From the NCBI GenBank assembly GCA_937950325.1, contig CALFDJ010000042.1, positions 1 to 64,000 of the forward strand: a stretch of 64,000 nucleotides of DNA, read 5' to 3'. The DNA is from an uncultured Collinsella sp. GTDB taxonomy: Bacteria > Actinomycetota > Coriobacteriia > Coriobacteriales > Coriobacteriaceae. Both the position numbers and the translations under genes were made by a program. The notes beneath the pieces are model-generated. The model ran no database searches. It was not told the DNA's origin and saw only the letters and a program-made list of their open reading frames with translations. Below, one piece after another: positions 33,101 to 41,682 of the stretch. How positions within the stretch are numbered: the first letter of the stretch is position 1; every line of letters starts with the position of its first letter.

Positions 33101-33638
33101 GGGTCTTATTCTCGACACTCTTGTTGGCCTGATCGAGTTGATCGTTCAGGTCGCCCAGCTTCTTCTGCTGCTGCTCGGTCTTTTCGACGGCTGCCTTAAG
33201 CTCGTCGATCTTCTCCTGAAGCGCGGCTACCTCGGCCTCGTTCTGCTCGGCGGCGTTATCGGTCACGGCCTGCGAGGCCTGATTCTTTTGCTGCTGCGCC
33301 TGCTTTTGAGACTGGCCCGCCGCGTCGGCCTTTTTCTGGGCGGCATCGTAGGCGGCCTGAGCGTCCTTGAGCTGCTTTGCCGACTCCTCGGCCAGCTGGG
33401 CAGCCGTCTTTACGACCGCTTGGTTACCGGCGGCAACGGTATTCTCTACAGAACTACCCCCCCCCTGAACAGAATCGCCGTTATCGGTTGACGGTGCGGC
33501 GATTGCCGCCAGCGGCGACATGAGCGGCTGAGCGATGAGGCCCGCCGTCAAAACGGTTGCGACGGCGCGGTTGGCAACGCCCTTGACGTTGACGGCCTTG
33601 GCCCGAGGCTCAAAGTGTTGTGGACTGTAGTTTGCCAT
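30162..33638 (-). CDS. Ala-rich coiled-coil surface protein with CAP domain and sortase signal
   Basis: A 1158-residue exported, wall-anchored protein. A long signal sequence (about 1-50) ends SPLAAIAAPS. Residues about 75-450 and 710-1110 are Ala/Lys/Asp/Gln-rich heptad-like repeats (AKGELDAAKTAVSNAEQA and similar), predicting long coiled coils. Between them, about 530-685, is a CAP/SCP-like domain (RMTAAAALNASYSSNIWGHS, then CGHYLNIID). The C terminus has LAQTGDD near 1125, a hydrophobic helix and RRRKQM, a sorting signal of LPxTG type with Ala for Pro. The role is probably adhesion; a G9 tract near codon 60 may switch it on and off. Start at 33638 after GGGAG. Confidence 0.88.
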   Translation of the reverse strand: MANYSPQHFEPRAKAVNVKGVANRAVATVLTAGLIAQPLMSPLAAIAAPSTDNGDSVQGGGSSVENTVAAGNQAVVKTAAQLAEESAKQLKDAQAAYDAAQKKADAAGQSQKQAQQQKNQASQAVTDNAAEQNEAEVAALQEKIDELKAAVEKTEQQQKKLGDLNDQLDQANKSVENKTQALKDAKAKQGEAEKALKDAQAKLDAMGMDKYEAAKKDVEDAQAKLDAANADVKAAKGELDAAKTAVSNAEQAKSDAESALTSAQAKKQETAAALATATTAQANAQKKLDQAQAALDAATSGTGVDLKALEAAKKVAAGEFKDAQAELNAATAADATAQANLQTAQAAVTAAQEKANAANAAVSSAQTAYDEASGKLGDLTNKYNTAKAAYDQAQQTEADKKAAYDRAVKDRDDKRAEYKAACDAADAAEAASDAASAEVDKLEQQIAELKSNMTVDQDIINNGMLGFMAYISNSSDFTAQQKANASAASSMLTGAPNKDERYDKASWYDSYVDQDMSRETNPLSLEQLRNALTYLDTQNNIRKANGQSELSVSLRMTAAAALNASYSSNIWGHSNLYFDSSENLAGGGGVYMGGETVDTLGWPYTGLYTEEKELFDQEAATNSDLAAHRYDSDYIYWNYNNVYSKCGHYLNIIDAGNEAIGIATGSGKNTDSEVTIFDYSGSASQKDFTVSEFKKLVNNYIDSAYSAGGTQAQKQQLKELQSKLTEAQEKFGTASAAYNAALNKQYDAQEAFKAADTSMNTAKGEYESAQAATATAKGAYDAAKSELDASGIDIDALQQNLNTAKAEAATAQTALDKANATLADCQTNASKASTRKLNAQSAYDAAKVKSDQANEAYDNATASVKDLAAKRDAAQADLANKQGSLDEAKKADDAAQAGVDKAQAADTHAATALSDAKQAVAAKTQALSDAQAKAKAAEGELAGANKAFERFAGAQKAVDDAKAAYDAAVAGVADAQKQLEAANEAVVDANLDIVKAKAELANDEALKADLEAVDHKASLAAGTTGNEKLVKLNAAYARYKAAVDAAAGLKAALSDADAKLSDANDAYAAALAEFDDAKDALAAAQAEYDKYHPKAEPQAKPQVAQAAAKAPVAKKKAADAALAQTGDDSALAGEVFVIGGITLVAAGVTLGDRRRKQM
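33457..33465 (-). repeat. Nine-G homopolymer tract inside the surface-protein gene
   Basis: Nine consecutive C on the plus strand (G on the coding strand) encode Gly-Gly-Gly near residue 60, just after the signal peptide. Gain or loss of one base would cause a frameshift and end the protein early. Confidence 0.85.
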
Positions 33639-33945
33639 GGCTTTCTCCCTTTGACACGGATGTATCCATACGCTTCAAAATGTAGGAGCTGATTTTTGAA
33701 TTCTGTTGCGCAACATTGGTCACCGGCGGATTTTTTGAAATTCGCGCTCTCGTGCTTCACAATTTCGTCACATATGTAGGAGCTGGTGCAGCATATTCTT
33801 GCGGGATCGAATTGAGCCTGTGATTTGCATTTGCTCCCGCGTCATCCGCCCTATCGGATTCCGCATCCAACAGACACCCCGCCCGCCACGGTGTAGAGTT
33901 AGGACAACGGGCGCGTTGCGCGGACCGCGCTGGAACGAGGTGAAC
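33639..33945. other. Divergent control region of surface protein and DUF389 gene
   Basis: No gene is seen. It contains the perfect 12-bp palindrome TGTTGCGCAACA at 33704-33715, two direct copies of ATGTAGGAGCTG (33680-33691 and 33774-33785), and a partly repeated GATTTTTTGAA segment near 33691 and 33729. These are candidate operator sites between two divergent genes. Confidence 0.5.
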
Positions 33946-35085
33946 ATGGAACTCGATAGACAACAACTCAAGCGACTGCGTGAACGCCATCACCGGCGCC
34001 ACGGCATCCGCCCTGCCCATAGTGAGGTCATGGAGAACGCCGGCCGTTTCCTAAAGCGCGCGTTCAACATTCGCGAGGGACGCGCGCCCTATCACGTGAT
34101 TCGCAAGCGCTTTGTAAACGGGGCGCGCCTGACTGGCTCGCACTTATGCATCCTGATCATTGCCATGTTGATCGCGAGCATCGGCCTCGATATCGACTCA
34201 GATATCGCCATTGTAGGCGCCATGCTCATCTGCCCGCTCATGGGCTCGGTCCTTGCCATGGCATACGGCATCGCCACGCTCGACCGCGAGATTACCGTCG
34301 AAGCCGTCGCCAGCCTTGCGCTGCAGATGGTCTTTTGCCTGGTCACGTCCACGCTGTACTTTAAGCTCTCGCCCCTTGGCACCACCACGGCGGCCATCAT
34401 CGACAACTCGACACCGACTGTGTGGGACCTTGCCGTCGCGCTCGCGGGCGGCTTTGCGGGCGGGCTGGGCAACTCGCGCGATCAGGAACCCGCCACGCTC
34501 ATCGCCGGCGTGGCCGTGGCGACCGCGCTCATGCCACCCCTGTGCGCGGCGGGCTACGGCATCGCCATCGCAAGCGGGTCGCTATTTCTCTCAGCGCTTT
34601 ACGAGTTTGGCATCAACGTGATCTTTATCGCACTGGCTGCCGAAGCCGTGCTGCTTCTTTTGCGCGTGCCGCTCAAGCGCGACCTCAACGGCGACGGCAT
34701 TGTGACCGCCGAGGAAGACGCCGAGGTCGACGAGCTGTCACGCAAAGTGCGCCGCCGTATCATCGTGGGAACGGCCATCTTTGCCATCCCCTGCATCGTT
34801 ATGACCGCGGGGTCTATTGGCTCGGCGCAGGCCGGCGTGCAGGACGGCTATGGCGTCACCGAAACTACGCGCGAACTTGCCGCGGTGCTGCCGGGCTTTA
34901 AGGATTACACCGTCGCCGTCGAGACCTCGGCTGCCGAGGGCGAGGAAGAGGGCATCGTCGAGCGCGAGGTTGTCGCCCACGTGACGACAAGCGAGGCGCT
35001 CGGGGCGCACGACCGCCACGTCGCCCGCAAGCTCATAGACCTCAACGTACCCGAACTCGATCGCGTGGAGTTCGATGTGAAGTGA
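33946..35085 (+). CDS. DUF389 membrane protein
   Basis: A 379-residue protein of the DUF389 family (unknown function). It has a basic N-terminal region, six or so helices from about residue 65 to 290 (LIIAMLIASIGLDIDSDIAI; AMLICPLMGSVLAMAYGIAT; NVIFIALAAEAVLLLLRVPL), the GLGNSRDQEPATLIAGVAVA signature, and an acidic soluble C terminus. The segment DLNGDGIVTAEED resembles an EF-hand/dockerin-type calcium loop (DxNxDGxxxxEE), unusual here. Start at 33946 after GAGGTG; the longer upstream frame is non-coding. Confidence 0.85.
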   Translation: MELDRQQLKRLRERHHRRHGIRPAHSEVMENAGRFLKRAFNIREGRAPYHVIRKRFVNGARLTGSHLCILIIAMLIASIGLDIDSDIAIVGAMLICPLMGSVLAMAYGIATLDREITVEAVASLALQMVFCLVTSTLYFKLSPLGTTTAAIIDNSTPTVWDLAVALAGGFAGGLGNSRDQEPATLIAGVAVATALMPPLCAAGYGIAIASGSLFLSALYEFGINVIFIALAAEAVLLLLRVPLKRDLNGDGIVTAEEDAEVDELSRKVRRRIIVGTAIFAIPCIVMTAGSIGSAQAGVQDGYGVTETTRELAAVLPGFKDYTVAVETSAAEGEEEGIVEREVVAHVTTSEALGAHDRHVARKLIDLNVPELDRVEFDVK

Positions 35086-35211
35086 TGCAGAGCGCGGGAT
35101 GAATGCTCGCACGGACGCAAGTTACGACGAGGCGCAGACGCGATACGGACACGAGCAAATTGCGGGGTGCAGTTCACACCCGAGCCCCGCTCGCTGTTTT
35201 ATTGCCGTGAA

Positions 35212-35661
35212 TCAGACGTCCGCATTGACATCGCCAGACTCCACCGTAAACGCCGGATCGGTGCTCACAAGATAAAATCGGGTCACCTCAGTATTTCTAA
35301 TTAGGTAAATCTGCCCCTGATTGCGTCGGCGCGATATATATGCAACGTGAACCGTGCCGAACTCTTCGCCGTTTTCCTTCTTTAATACCAGGATATTGGG
35401 ATCGTCCGTACGCTTAAACTGCCCGTTTGTGCAGCTTCCGTCTTGGTCGACCAGCTGCCATCGACAGTTGTCCTCCTCAAGAAAAGCCAGGGTTTCCCGA
35501 CTCGTTTTCTCATCCCGATAGAAACCATCAATGGCAAACCCTTCGGAAGCGCATTCCTGCATATAGGACGTTTCTCGGCTTATAGCAAACAGCCCTGTAG
35601 CGCCCAGGAGCACAGCCAGGCAGACCACTGCAAGGGCTATCGAAATAGCACGGCGACCCAT
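35212..35661 (-). CDS. Small membrane-anchored protein of unknown function
   Basis: A 149-residue protein with one N-terminal helix (ISIALAVVCLAVLLGATGLF) acting as signal anchor and an extracytoplasmic domain with two or three cysteines (MQECASEGF, EDNCRWQL, GSCTNGQ). No family is recognised. It is a single gene between DUF389 and a pseudogene; codon use looks less G+C-biased than its neighbours. Confidence 0.65.
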   Translation of the reverse strand: MGRRAISIALAVVCLAVLLGATGLFAISRETSYMQECASEGFAIDGFYRDEKTSRETLAFLEEDNCRWQLVDQDGSCTNGQFKRTDDPNILVLKKENGEEFGTVHVAYISRRRNQGQIYLIRNTEVTRFYLVSTDPAFTVESGDVNADV

Positions 35662-35851
35662 GTTAGCCCAACCGATAGTTGTTTAACGGAGCGCGAAACA
35701 TACCTGGAACCTCCGATATCAGGGGGAACGTCGCCAGCAGGCTGGCGACAACTATATGTTTCTGACATCAAACCATATGGCTGCCACTCGCGGAGGGGGC
35801 ATCGGCGAACGGCGTGTTTTCATACTCCATTGGTCAAACCTAAGCGCGGCC

Positions 35852-36123
35852 CTACAGCTCGTACTTGTACACGCGGTAGATGTACTTTTCGGCTTCCATC
35901 TCGTAGGTGGCGATGGGTAGACCGTAGCGATCGTCTCGTCGTTTGGCAGATAGGTCACACTGTGCTGTCCCGCGTTGAGCGAAAAATCGCCCTGGGCTTG
36001 CAGCAGCTTGTCCTCAAAGCCCGAACCGGCCCAAAAATCGGGCGAGCCCACGGAAGGCTGCAGCGAGATCATTTGCGCAACATATGTCCAGCAAAAACGG
36101 GTGGTAGCCGGTACGACTACCAC
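35852..36123 (-). pseudogene. Frameshifted 3' remnant of an unknown gene
   Basis: One minus-strand frame reads MISLQPSVGSPDFWAGSGFE and on to HSVTYLPNDETIA. At about 35925 another frame continues with RYGLPIATYEMEAEKYIYR and ends VYKYEL at a TAG (35852-35854). The two parts look like one protein broken by a small insertion or deletion, and no proper 5' end is present. Parent family not recognised. Confidence 0.5.
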
Positions 36124-36129
36124 CCGTTT
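36095..36129 (-). terminator. Terminator of the dehydratase-activase gene
   Basis: AAACGGGTGGTAG (36095-36107) pairs perfectly with CTACCACCCGTTT (36117-36129), with a 9-base loop; on the minus strand TTTTTGC follows. Confidence 0.85.
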
Positions 36130-36157
36130 GTCTTATATCCGGCTCGAAGTAGGCCAA

Positions 36158-39100
36158 CTACTTCTTAATACCGCGCCCCAGGCGCTTGGCGACCGATGCA
36201 ACGGCCTCCTCACTGGCAGATCCGCAGCTCGCACAGCCGTCGTGGGCACGCATCTGACCGGTGACCTCGTCCATCGCGAGCGGCGCCACCTTCTCGAGCT
36301 TAAAGCCCTTGCCGGCGCGCATGTTTTCCTTAGCCACGCTGATCATGAGCTTAATACGGTTGAGCTGGTTGACCTCGGATGCACCGGGGTCGTAGTCCAC
36401 CGCGACGATGTTGCTCTCGGGATGTTGGCGGCGCAGCTCCTTGATCACGGCCTTGCCCACCACGTGGTTGGGCAGGCACGCGAAGGGCTGCGTGCAGATG
36501 ATGTTGGGCGCACCGTGGTCAATCAGATCGAGCATCTCAGCCGTGAGCAGCCAGCCCTCGCCCATGTTGTTGCACATCGAAAGCACCGTGCGGGCCTTAT
36601 CGGCCATGGTGCCGATGCGCTCGGGCGCCTCAAAGCGGCGGGACTTTTCGAGCATCTCCTCCACCGGCGTACGCATCCAGTCCACGAGCTTGATGAGCGC
36701 CTGCATGCCCGCACGCGTTGTAGCAGAGCTACCCAGCTCATCCTTCTGCAGCTCGGCGTTGCTCATGGAGTACAGGAAGAAGTCGAGCAGGCCCGGCACC
36801 ACGGCCTCGCAGCCCTCGCGCTCGATAACGTCGACCACGTGGTTGTTGGCCGTGGGATGGAACTTGACCAAGATCTCGCCGACCACGCCCACGCGCGGCT
36901 TGGTGCCCTCGCCCACGAGCGGCATGGTATCGAACGCGCGGATGGCTTCGCGGCACAGCTTGGTGTAATTATGCCTGTTGAACTTGGGCGCCAGCTTGCG
37001 GGCGCGCGCCATGTACTCCTCGTAGAGCGCATTGGCGGCACCGGGCGTAGCCTCGTACGGACGGCAACGATAGAGCATCTGCATCATCACGTCGCCAAAG
37101 AGCACCGCGTAGACTGCTTGCTTGAGCAGCGCCGGCGTAATCTTAAAGCCAGGATTATCCTCGCCGAGCGCCACGGCCGAAAGCGAGATCACCGGGATCT
37201 CGGGGTGGCCGCTCTCGCGCAGGGCCTTGCGGATGAGTGCGATGTAGTTGGTGGCACGGCAGCCGCCGCCGGTCTGGCTGATAACCACGGCCGTCTTGGA
37301 CAGGTCGTACCGGCCGCTCTCGATGGCCTCCATAATCTGGCCCGTTACCAGAATCGACGGGTAGCAAATGTCATTGTTCACATAGCGCAGGCCAGCCTCG
37401 ACAGCGTCGTGATCGGTCGAGGGCAGCAGCTCCAAGTTGTAGCCAGCACCACGGAACACCTCTTTGACCAGGTCAAAGTGGATCGGCGCCATCTGCGGGC
37501 ACAGGATGGTGTAGCCCTCCTCGCGCATCTGCTCGGTAAAGGGCACCTTGGGCCACGCGGTCGATGCGCTCTCACGCTGCGCTTCGAACGTGTACTTGCG
37601 GCTCGCGAACGCGGGGGCATCCGTGGAGGGCGCCACCGGCGCGGCGTCACCCTGCTCGTAGGCCTCGCCCGCTGCCGTGGCCTCGGCCAAGCGCTCGGCC
37701 TCCTGGTCCTTAAGCGCGGCCATGAGCGAACGGATGCGGATGCGCGCGGCGCCCAGGTTTGACACCTCGTCGATCTTGAGTACGGTGTAGATCTTGCCGC
37801 TGGCCTCCAGAATCTCCTGCACCTGGTCGGTGGTCAGAGCGTCCAGGCCACAGCCGAAAGAGTTGAGCTGGATCAGGTCCAGGTCGTTGCGCATCGTCAC
37901 AAAACGGGCGACGGCGTACAGGCGGCTGTGGTACATCCACTGGTCGACGACGCGAATCGGACGCTCGGGCTTTACCAGGTGTGCAAGCGAATCCTCGGTA
38001 AAGACCGCAAAGCCAAAGCTCGAGATAAGCTCGGGCAGAGCATGGTTGATCTCGGGATCGTTATGGTAGGGACGGCCGGCGAGCACAATGCCGTGGCCGC
38101 CGTGGTCCTCGACCCACTTGAGAGCCTCCTCGCCCATGGTCTGGATATCCTCGTGGAAGCGCGCGTCGGCCTCAAAAGCAGCGTTGACGGCGGCATCAAC
38201 CTCGGAGCGCGTGATTTTAGGACCGCGCACGCGACCGCGACCGGCCTCAGCATCGGCCACACGGTCGACGGCGAGCACCTGGTACAGGCGGCGCTTGAGC
38301 TCGGTCTTGTCGTGATACGGCACAAACGGATACAGGAACTCGATGTTCTGCTCGCGGATCTCGTCAATATTGAGCGCCAGCGCCGTGGGGTAGCTCATGA
38401 CGATGGGGCAGTTATAGCAGTTGCCAGCCGTCGGATCCTCCTTGCGCTCCCAACGCACGCACGGCATCCAGATGAAGTCGACGTCACGGTCGATAAGGTT
38501 CATCACGTGGCCGTGGCTCATCTTTGCCGGGTAGCACACGCTCTCGGACGGCATGGACTCGATGCCCGCCTGGTAGGTCTTCTTGCTCGACTGGTCGGAC
38601 AGCTGCACGCTAAAGCCCAGGCGCGTAAAGAACGCGTGCCAGAAGGGGTAGTTCTCGTACATGTTGAGCGCGCGCGGGATGCCGACGGTGCCGCGCGGGG
38701 CCTCGTCGGGGCTCAGGACCTCGCGGTTAAAGAGCAGCTCGTTTTTCTTTTTGAAGAGGTTGGGGGCCTCGGTCTTCTGCTTTTTGTGGCCGGCGCCCTT
38801 CTCGCAGCGGTTGCCGGTAATGAAGCGCCTGCCACCGCCAAAGTCGTTGACGGTAAGCTGGCAGTTGTTGGAGCAACGGCCGCAGCGGACATGCTTTTGC
38901 GTCACGGTGAGGTGCGCGATGTCCTCAGCCGAGAGGATGGTCGAGGTGCCGTCGGCGCCAGCGCGATCGCGGGCGAGCAGGGCCGCGCCGTAGGCGCCCA
39001 TGCAGCCGGCGATGTCGGGACGCACGGCATGAACGCCGGTGAGCTGCTCAAACGCGCGCAGCGTGGCATCGGACATAAAGGTGCCGCCTTGGACGATCAC

Positions 39101-40939
39101 CTGGCTGCCGATCTCCTTGGGGTCGCGCAGCTTAATGACCTTGAACAGGGCATTCTTGATGACGGAATAGGACAGGCCGGCCGCGATGTCGCCCACCGTG
39201 GCGCCTTCCTTTTGCGCCTGCTTGACGCGCGAGTTCATAAAGACCGTGCAGCGGCTGCCCAGGTCGACGGGGGCCTTGGCATGGATGGCGGCATCGGCGA
39301 ACGCACGCACGTCCATGTTCATAGACACGGCAAAACTCTCGATAAAGCTGCCGCAGCCCGACGAGCAGGCCTCGTTGAGCATGATGTGCTCGATAACGCC
39401 GTCCTTCACGCGCAGGCACTTCATGTCCTGGCCGCCAATGTCCAGAATGAACTCGACGCCGGGCAGGAATGCCTTGGCGCCGCGCAGGTGCGCGACGGTC
39501 TCGATCTCGCCGGAGTCGGCCTTGAGGGCCTCGATGAGCAGCGCCTCGCCGTAGCCCGTGGTAGTCACGTGGCCGATGGTGCAACCGGCGGGGATGTGGT
39601 TGTAGAAATCGGCCATGATGACCTTGGCCGTGCCCAGGATGTCACCGTTGTTGTTGCCATACCAGGTGTGCAGCAGCTGACCGTCCTCGCCCACGAGCGC
39701 GGCCTTCATGGTGGTGGAGCCGGCGTCGATGCCAATGAACACGCGGCCGGTGTAGCCCTCGAGCTTGCCCTTGGGGACGACCTCGGTGTCGTGGCGACCC
39801 TTGAACTCGGCAAAGTCCTCATCGGTGGCAAAGAGCGGATCCAGACGCTCGACCTCGGCACCCTGCGTGTCACCCAGGGCATCGATGGCCTCGATGAGCT
39901 GCGGGAACGTGCTGAGCTTGTTGGACTCATGCGCCATGGCGGCGCCGCTCGCCACAAACAGGTGGGCGTTTTGGGGCACGATACGGTGCTCCTCGTCCAG
40001 GTTGAGCGTGAGGTAGAAGCGGTGGCGCAGCTCGGAGAGATACTGCAGCGGGCCGCCCAGGAAGGCGACGTTGCCGCGGATGGGACGGCCGCACGCCAGG
40101 CCCGAGATGGTCTGGGTCACGACAGCCTGGAAGATGGAGGCGGCCACGTCCTCGGGGCGGGCACCCTCGTTGAGCAGCGGCTGGACGTCGGTCTTGGCAA
40201 AGACGCCGCAGCGGCTGGCGATGGGATAGATGGTAGTGGCGTTGGCCGCGAGTTCGTTAAGGCCGCTGGCGTCGGTGTGCAGCAGAGTGGCCATCTGGTC
40301 GATGAACGCGCCCGTGCCGCCGGCGCAGGTGCCGTTCATGCGCTGCTCGATGCCGTTGTCGAAGTAGATGATCTTGGCGTCCTCGCCGCCCAGCTCGATG
40401 GCAACATCGGTGGCCGGGATGAGGGTCTCGACGGCGCGTTTGCTGGCGATGACCTCCTGGACAAACTCCAGGTCGAGCCACTGGGACAGCAGCAGGCCGC
40501 CCGAACCGGTGATGGCGCAGGTCATTTGGGCAGCCGGCAGCACGGTCGCAGCGCCCTCGAACAGGTCGCGGGCGCAGGCACGGACGTCGGTGTGGTGGCG
40601 CTGGTACTTGGCGTAGACGATCTGGTTGTCGTCGTTGAGCACGGCGAGCTTAACGGTGGTGGAACCCACGTCGATGCCCAGGTGCAGGTTGCCGTGGGCG
40701 TTGCCGGGGTTGAAGATCGCGCCTTCGGGGGCGTGGGCGGCGGCTACGGGCTCGGCGGCGGTGGCGGGCTCGCTAGCGACGGACGTCTCCCCTGCCGCGT
40801 TCTTGGCATCGGCAACTGCCTCGGCAACTTTCTCGGCAGCCGCGGCCGCAGCCTTCTGCGCGGCGTCCACCACGGTGGGCGCGGCCTCACGCGCGGCAGC
40901 GACCATACGGTCCTTGATGCCCTCGACGAGTTTGCTCAT
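36158..40939 (-). CDS. Giant 2-hydroxyacyl-CoA dehydratase activase fusion
   Basis: A 1593-residue fusion. Residues 1-85 are an Ala/Glu-rich helix. Two ASKHA ATPase domains of the BadF/HgdC type follow, starting HLGIDVGSTTVKLAVL (about 86) and FIGIDAGSTTMKAALV (about 400), with ELGGEDAKI and DIGGQDMKCLR and the Fe-S ligand loops NGTCAGGTGAFIDQ and NEACSSGCGSFIE. A four-cysteine motif (CGRCSNNCQLTVNDF, GNRCEKG) comes near 690, then a DUF2229 domain and an HgdB-like C-terminal half with cysteines such as NCYNCPIVMSYP. HgdC-type activators pump electrons into radical dehydratases using ATP; the partner is not in this window. It lies 11 bases after a TetR gene. Confidence 0.88.
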   Translation of the reverse strand: MSKLVEGIKDRMVAAAREAAPTVVDAAQKAAAAAAEKVAEAVADAKNAAGETSVASEPATAAEPVAAAHAPEGAIFNPGNAHGNLHLGIDVGSTTVKLAVLNDDNQIVYAKYQRHHTDVRACARDLFEGAATVLPAAQMTCAITGSGGLLLSQWLDLEFVQEVIASKRAVETLIPATDVAIELGGEDAKIIYFDNGIEQRMNGTCAGGTGAFIDQMATLLHTDASGLNELAANATTIYPIASRCGVFAKTDVQPLLNEGARPEDVAASIFQAVVTQTISGLACGRPIRGNVAFLGGPLQYLSELRHRFYLTLNLDEEHRIVPQNAHLFVASGAAMAHESNKLSTFPQLIEAIDALGDTQGAEVERLDPLFATDEDFAEFKGRHDTEVVPKGKLEGYTGRVFIGIDAGSTTMKAALVGEDGQLLHTWYGNNNGDILGTAKVIMADFYNHIPAGCTIGHVTTTGYGEALLIEALKADSGEIETVAHLRGAKAFLPGVEFILDIGGQDMKCLRVKDGVIEHIMLNEACSSGCGSFIESFAVSMNMDVRAFADAAIHAKAPVDLGSRCTVFMNSRVKQAQKEGATVGDIAAGLSYSVIKNALFKVIKLRDPKEIGSQVIVQGGTFMSDATLRAFEQLTGVHAVRPDIAGCMGAYGAALLARDRAGADGTSTILSAEDIAHLTVTQKHVRCGRCSNNCQLTVNDFGGGRRFITGNRCEKGAGHKKQKTEAPNLFKKKNELLFNREVLSPDEAPRGTVGIPRALNMYENYPFWHAFFTRLGFSVQLSDQSSKKTYQAGIESMPSESVCYPAKMSHGHVMNLIDRDVDFIWMPCVRWERKEDPTAGNCYNCPIVMSYPTALALNIDEIREQNIEFLYPFVPYHDKTELKRRLYQVLAVDRVADAEAGRGRVRGPKITRSEVDAAVNAAFEADARFHEDIQTMGEEALKWVEDHGGHGIVLAGRPYHNDPEINHALPELISSFGFAVFTEDSLAHLVKPERPIRVVDQWMYHSRLYAVARFVTMRNDLDLIQLNSFGCGLDALTTDQVQEILEASGKIYTVLKIDEVSNLGAARIRIRSLMAALKDQEAERLAEATAAGEAYEQGDAAPVAPSTDAPAFASRKYTFEAQRESASTAWPKVPFTEQMREEGYTILCPQMAPIHFDLVKEVFRGAGYNLELLPSTDHDAVEAGLRYVNNDICYPSILVTGQIMEAIESGRYDLSKTAVVISQTGGGCRATNYIALIRKALRESGHPEIPVISLSAVALGEDNPGFKITPALLKQAVYAVLFGDVMMQMLYRCRPYEATPGAANALYEEYMARARKLAPKFNRHNYTKLCREAIRAFDTMPLVGEGTKPRVGVVGEILVKFHPTANNHVVDVIEREGCEAVVPGLLDFFLYSMSNAELQKDELGSSATTRAGMQALIKLVDWMRTPVEEMLEKSRRFEAPERIGTMADKARTVLSMCNNMGEGWLLTAEMLDLIDHGAPNIICTQPFACLPNHVVGKAVIKELRRQHPESNIVAVDYDPGASEVNQLNRIKLMISVAKENMRAGKGFKLEKVAPLAMDEVTGQMRAHDGCASCGSASEEAVASVAKRLGRGIKK

Positions 40940-40950
40940 TGTCTCTCCTC

Positions 40951-41661
40951 TTAGTTGTTGGACTCGACGGTTGCGGCGGTGTCGGCCGCGTCCTCGAGCT
41001 GCAGGTTCAATAGCTTCAAGCCGTATTCCGGCACGTTGATATCGATGGGTTGGCCATATAGGTCGCCGGGACGCACAAAGGCGATAACCGTCATAATGCG
41101 CGCCATGGCCTCGGGCGATTCGGTGAGCCCACGCTCAAACCAGCGCTGAATCAGGCCGACCTCGGCGCTCACGACGTAGGTAACGTAGTAGTCAAAGAAC
41201 GTGCCCAGCGCCAAGCCCAAAATGCCCGTCTGCGCACGCGGTACCACAGCCTCACGAGCGGTATCGATGATTCTTTTAATGAAGGCCTGGTCGCCGCCCG
41301 GACCCAGCAGTGATCCGATCAAATCGCGGTTGGCCGCAAGGTAGCGCAGCAACTCAACCGAACCGGGCGCCGGCTCGAGCTCATCGATGTTGTGATAGAG
41401 ATCGGGCAGTTGAGCTGCGGTGATGAGCTCAATGCACTCACGAATCTCGGCCAGCAAGCCGTCCTCGATTTGATTGATAAAGTCGGGAATATCGCGGTAG
41501 TGCGAATAGAACGTGCGGCGCGTAAGGCCAGCGCGCTCGGTGAGCGACGCGACATTAATGCGCGAAAGGTCGCCGCTTTCGGCAAGTTCGCTGGCAAGTG
41601 CCTGGCGAAGGGCACGCTGTGAGCGAAGGGACCGGCGATCGCATTTCTCGAGCTGGGACAA
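40951..41661 (-). CDS. TetR-family transcriptional regulator
   Basis: A 236-residue regulator with an N-terminal helix-turn-helix (RSLRSQRALRQALASELAES; SRINVASLTERAGLTRRTFY; SHYRDIPDFINQIEDGLLAE) and a ligand-binding C-terminal half. It precedes the large activase by 11 bases and is therefore co-transcribed with it. Start ATG at 41661 after AAGGAGG. It probably controls its own operon from the palindromes at 41683-41726, perhaps in response to an acyl-CoA or fatty acid; that ligand is inference. Confidence 0.88.
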   Translation of the reverse strand: MSQLEKCDRRSLRSQRALRQALASELAESGDLSRINVASLTERAGLTRRTFYSHYRDIPDFINQIEDGLLAEIRECIELITAAQLPDLYHNIDELEPAPGSVELLRYLAANRDLIGSLLGPGGDQAFIKRIIDTAREAVVPRAQTGILGLALGTFFDYYVTYVVSAEVGLIQRWFERGLTESPEAMARIMTVIAFVRPGDLYGQPIDINVPEYGLKLLNLQLEDAADTAATVESNN

Positions 41662-41682
41662 GCGTCCTCCTTGTTACTCAGC

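Noticed and set aside
37928..40954. 1008-codon plus-strand frame opposite the activase
   Set aside because: Shadow frame; the activase motifs on the minus strand are unambiguous.
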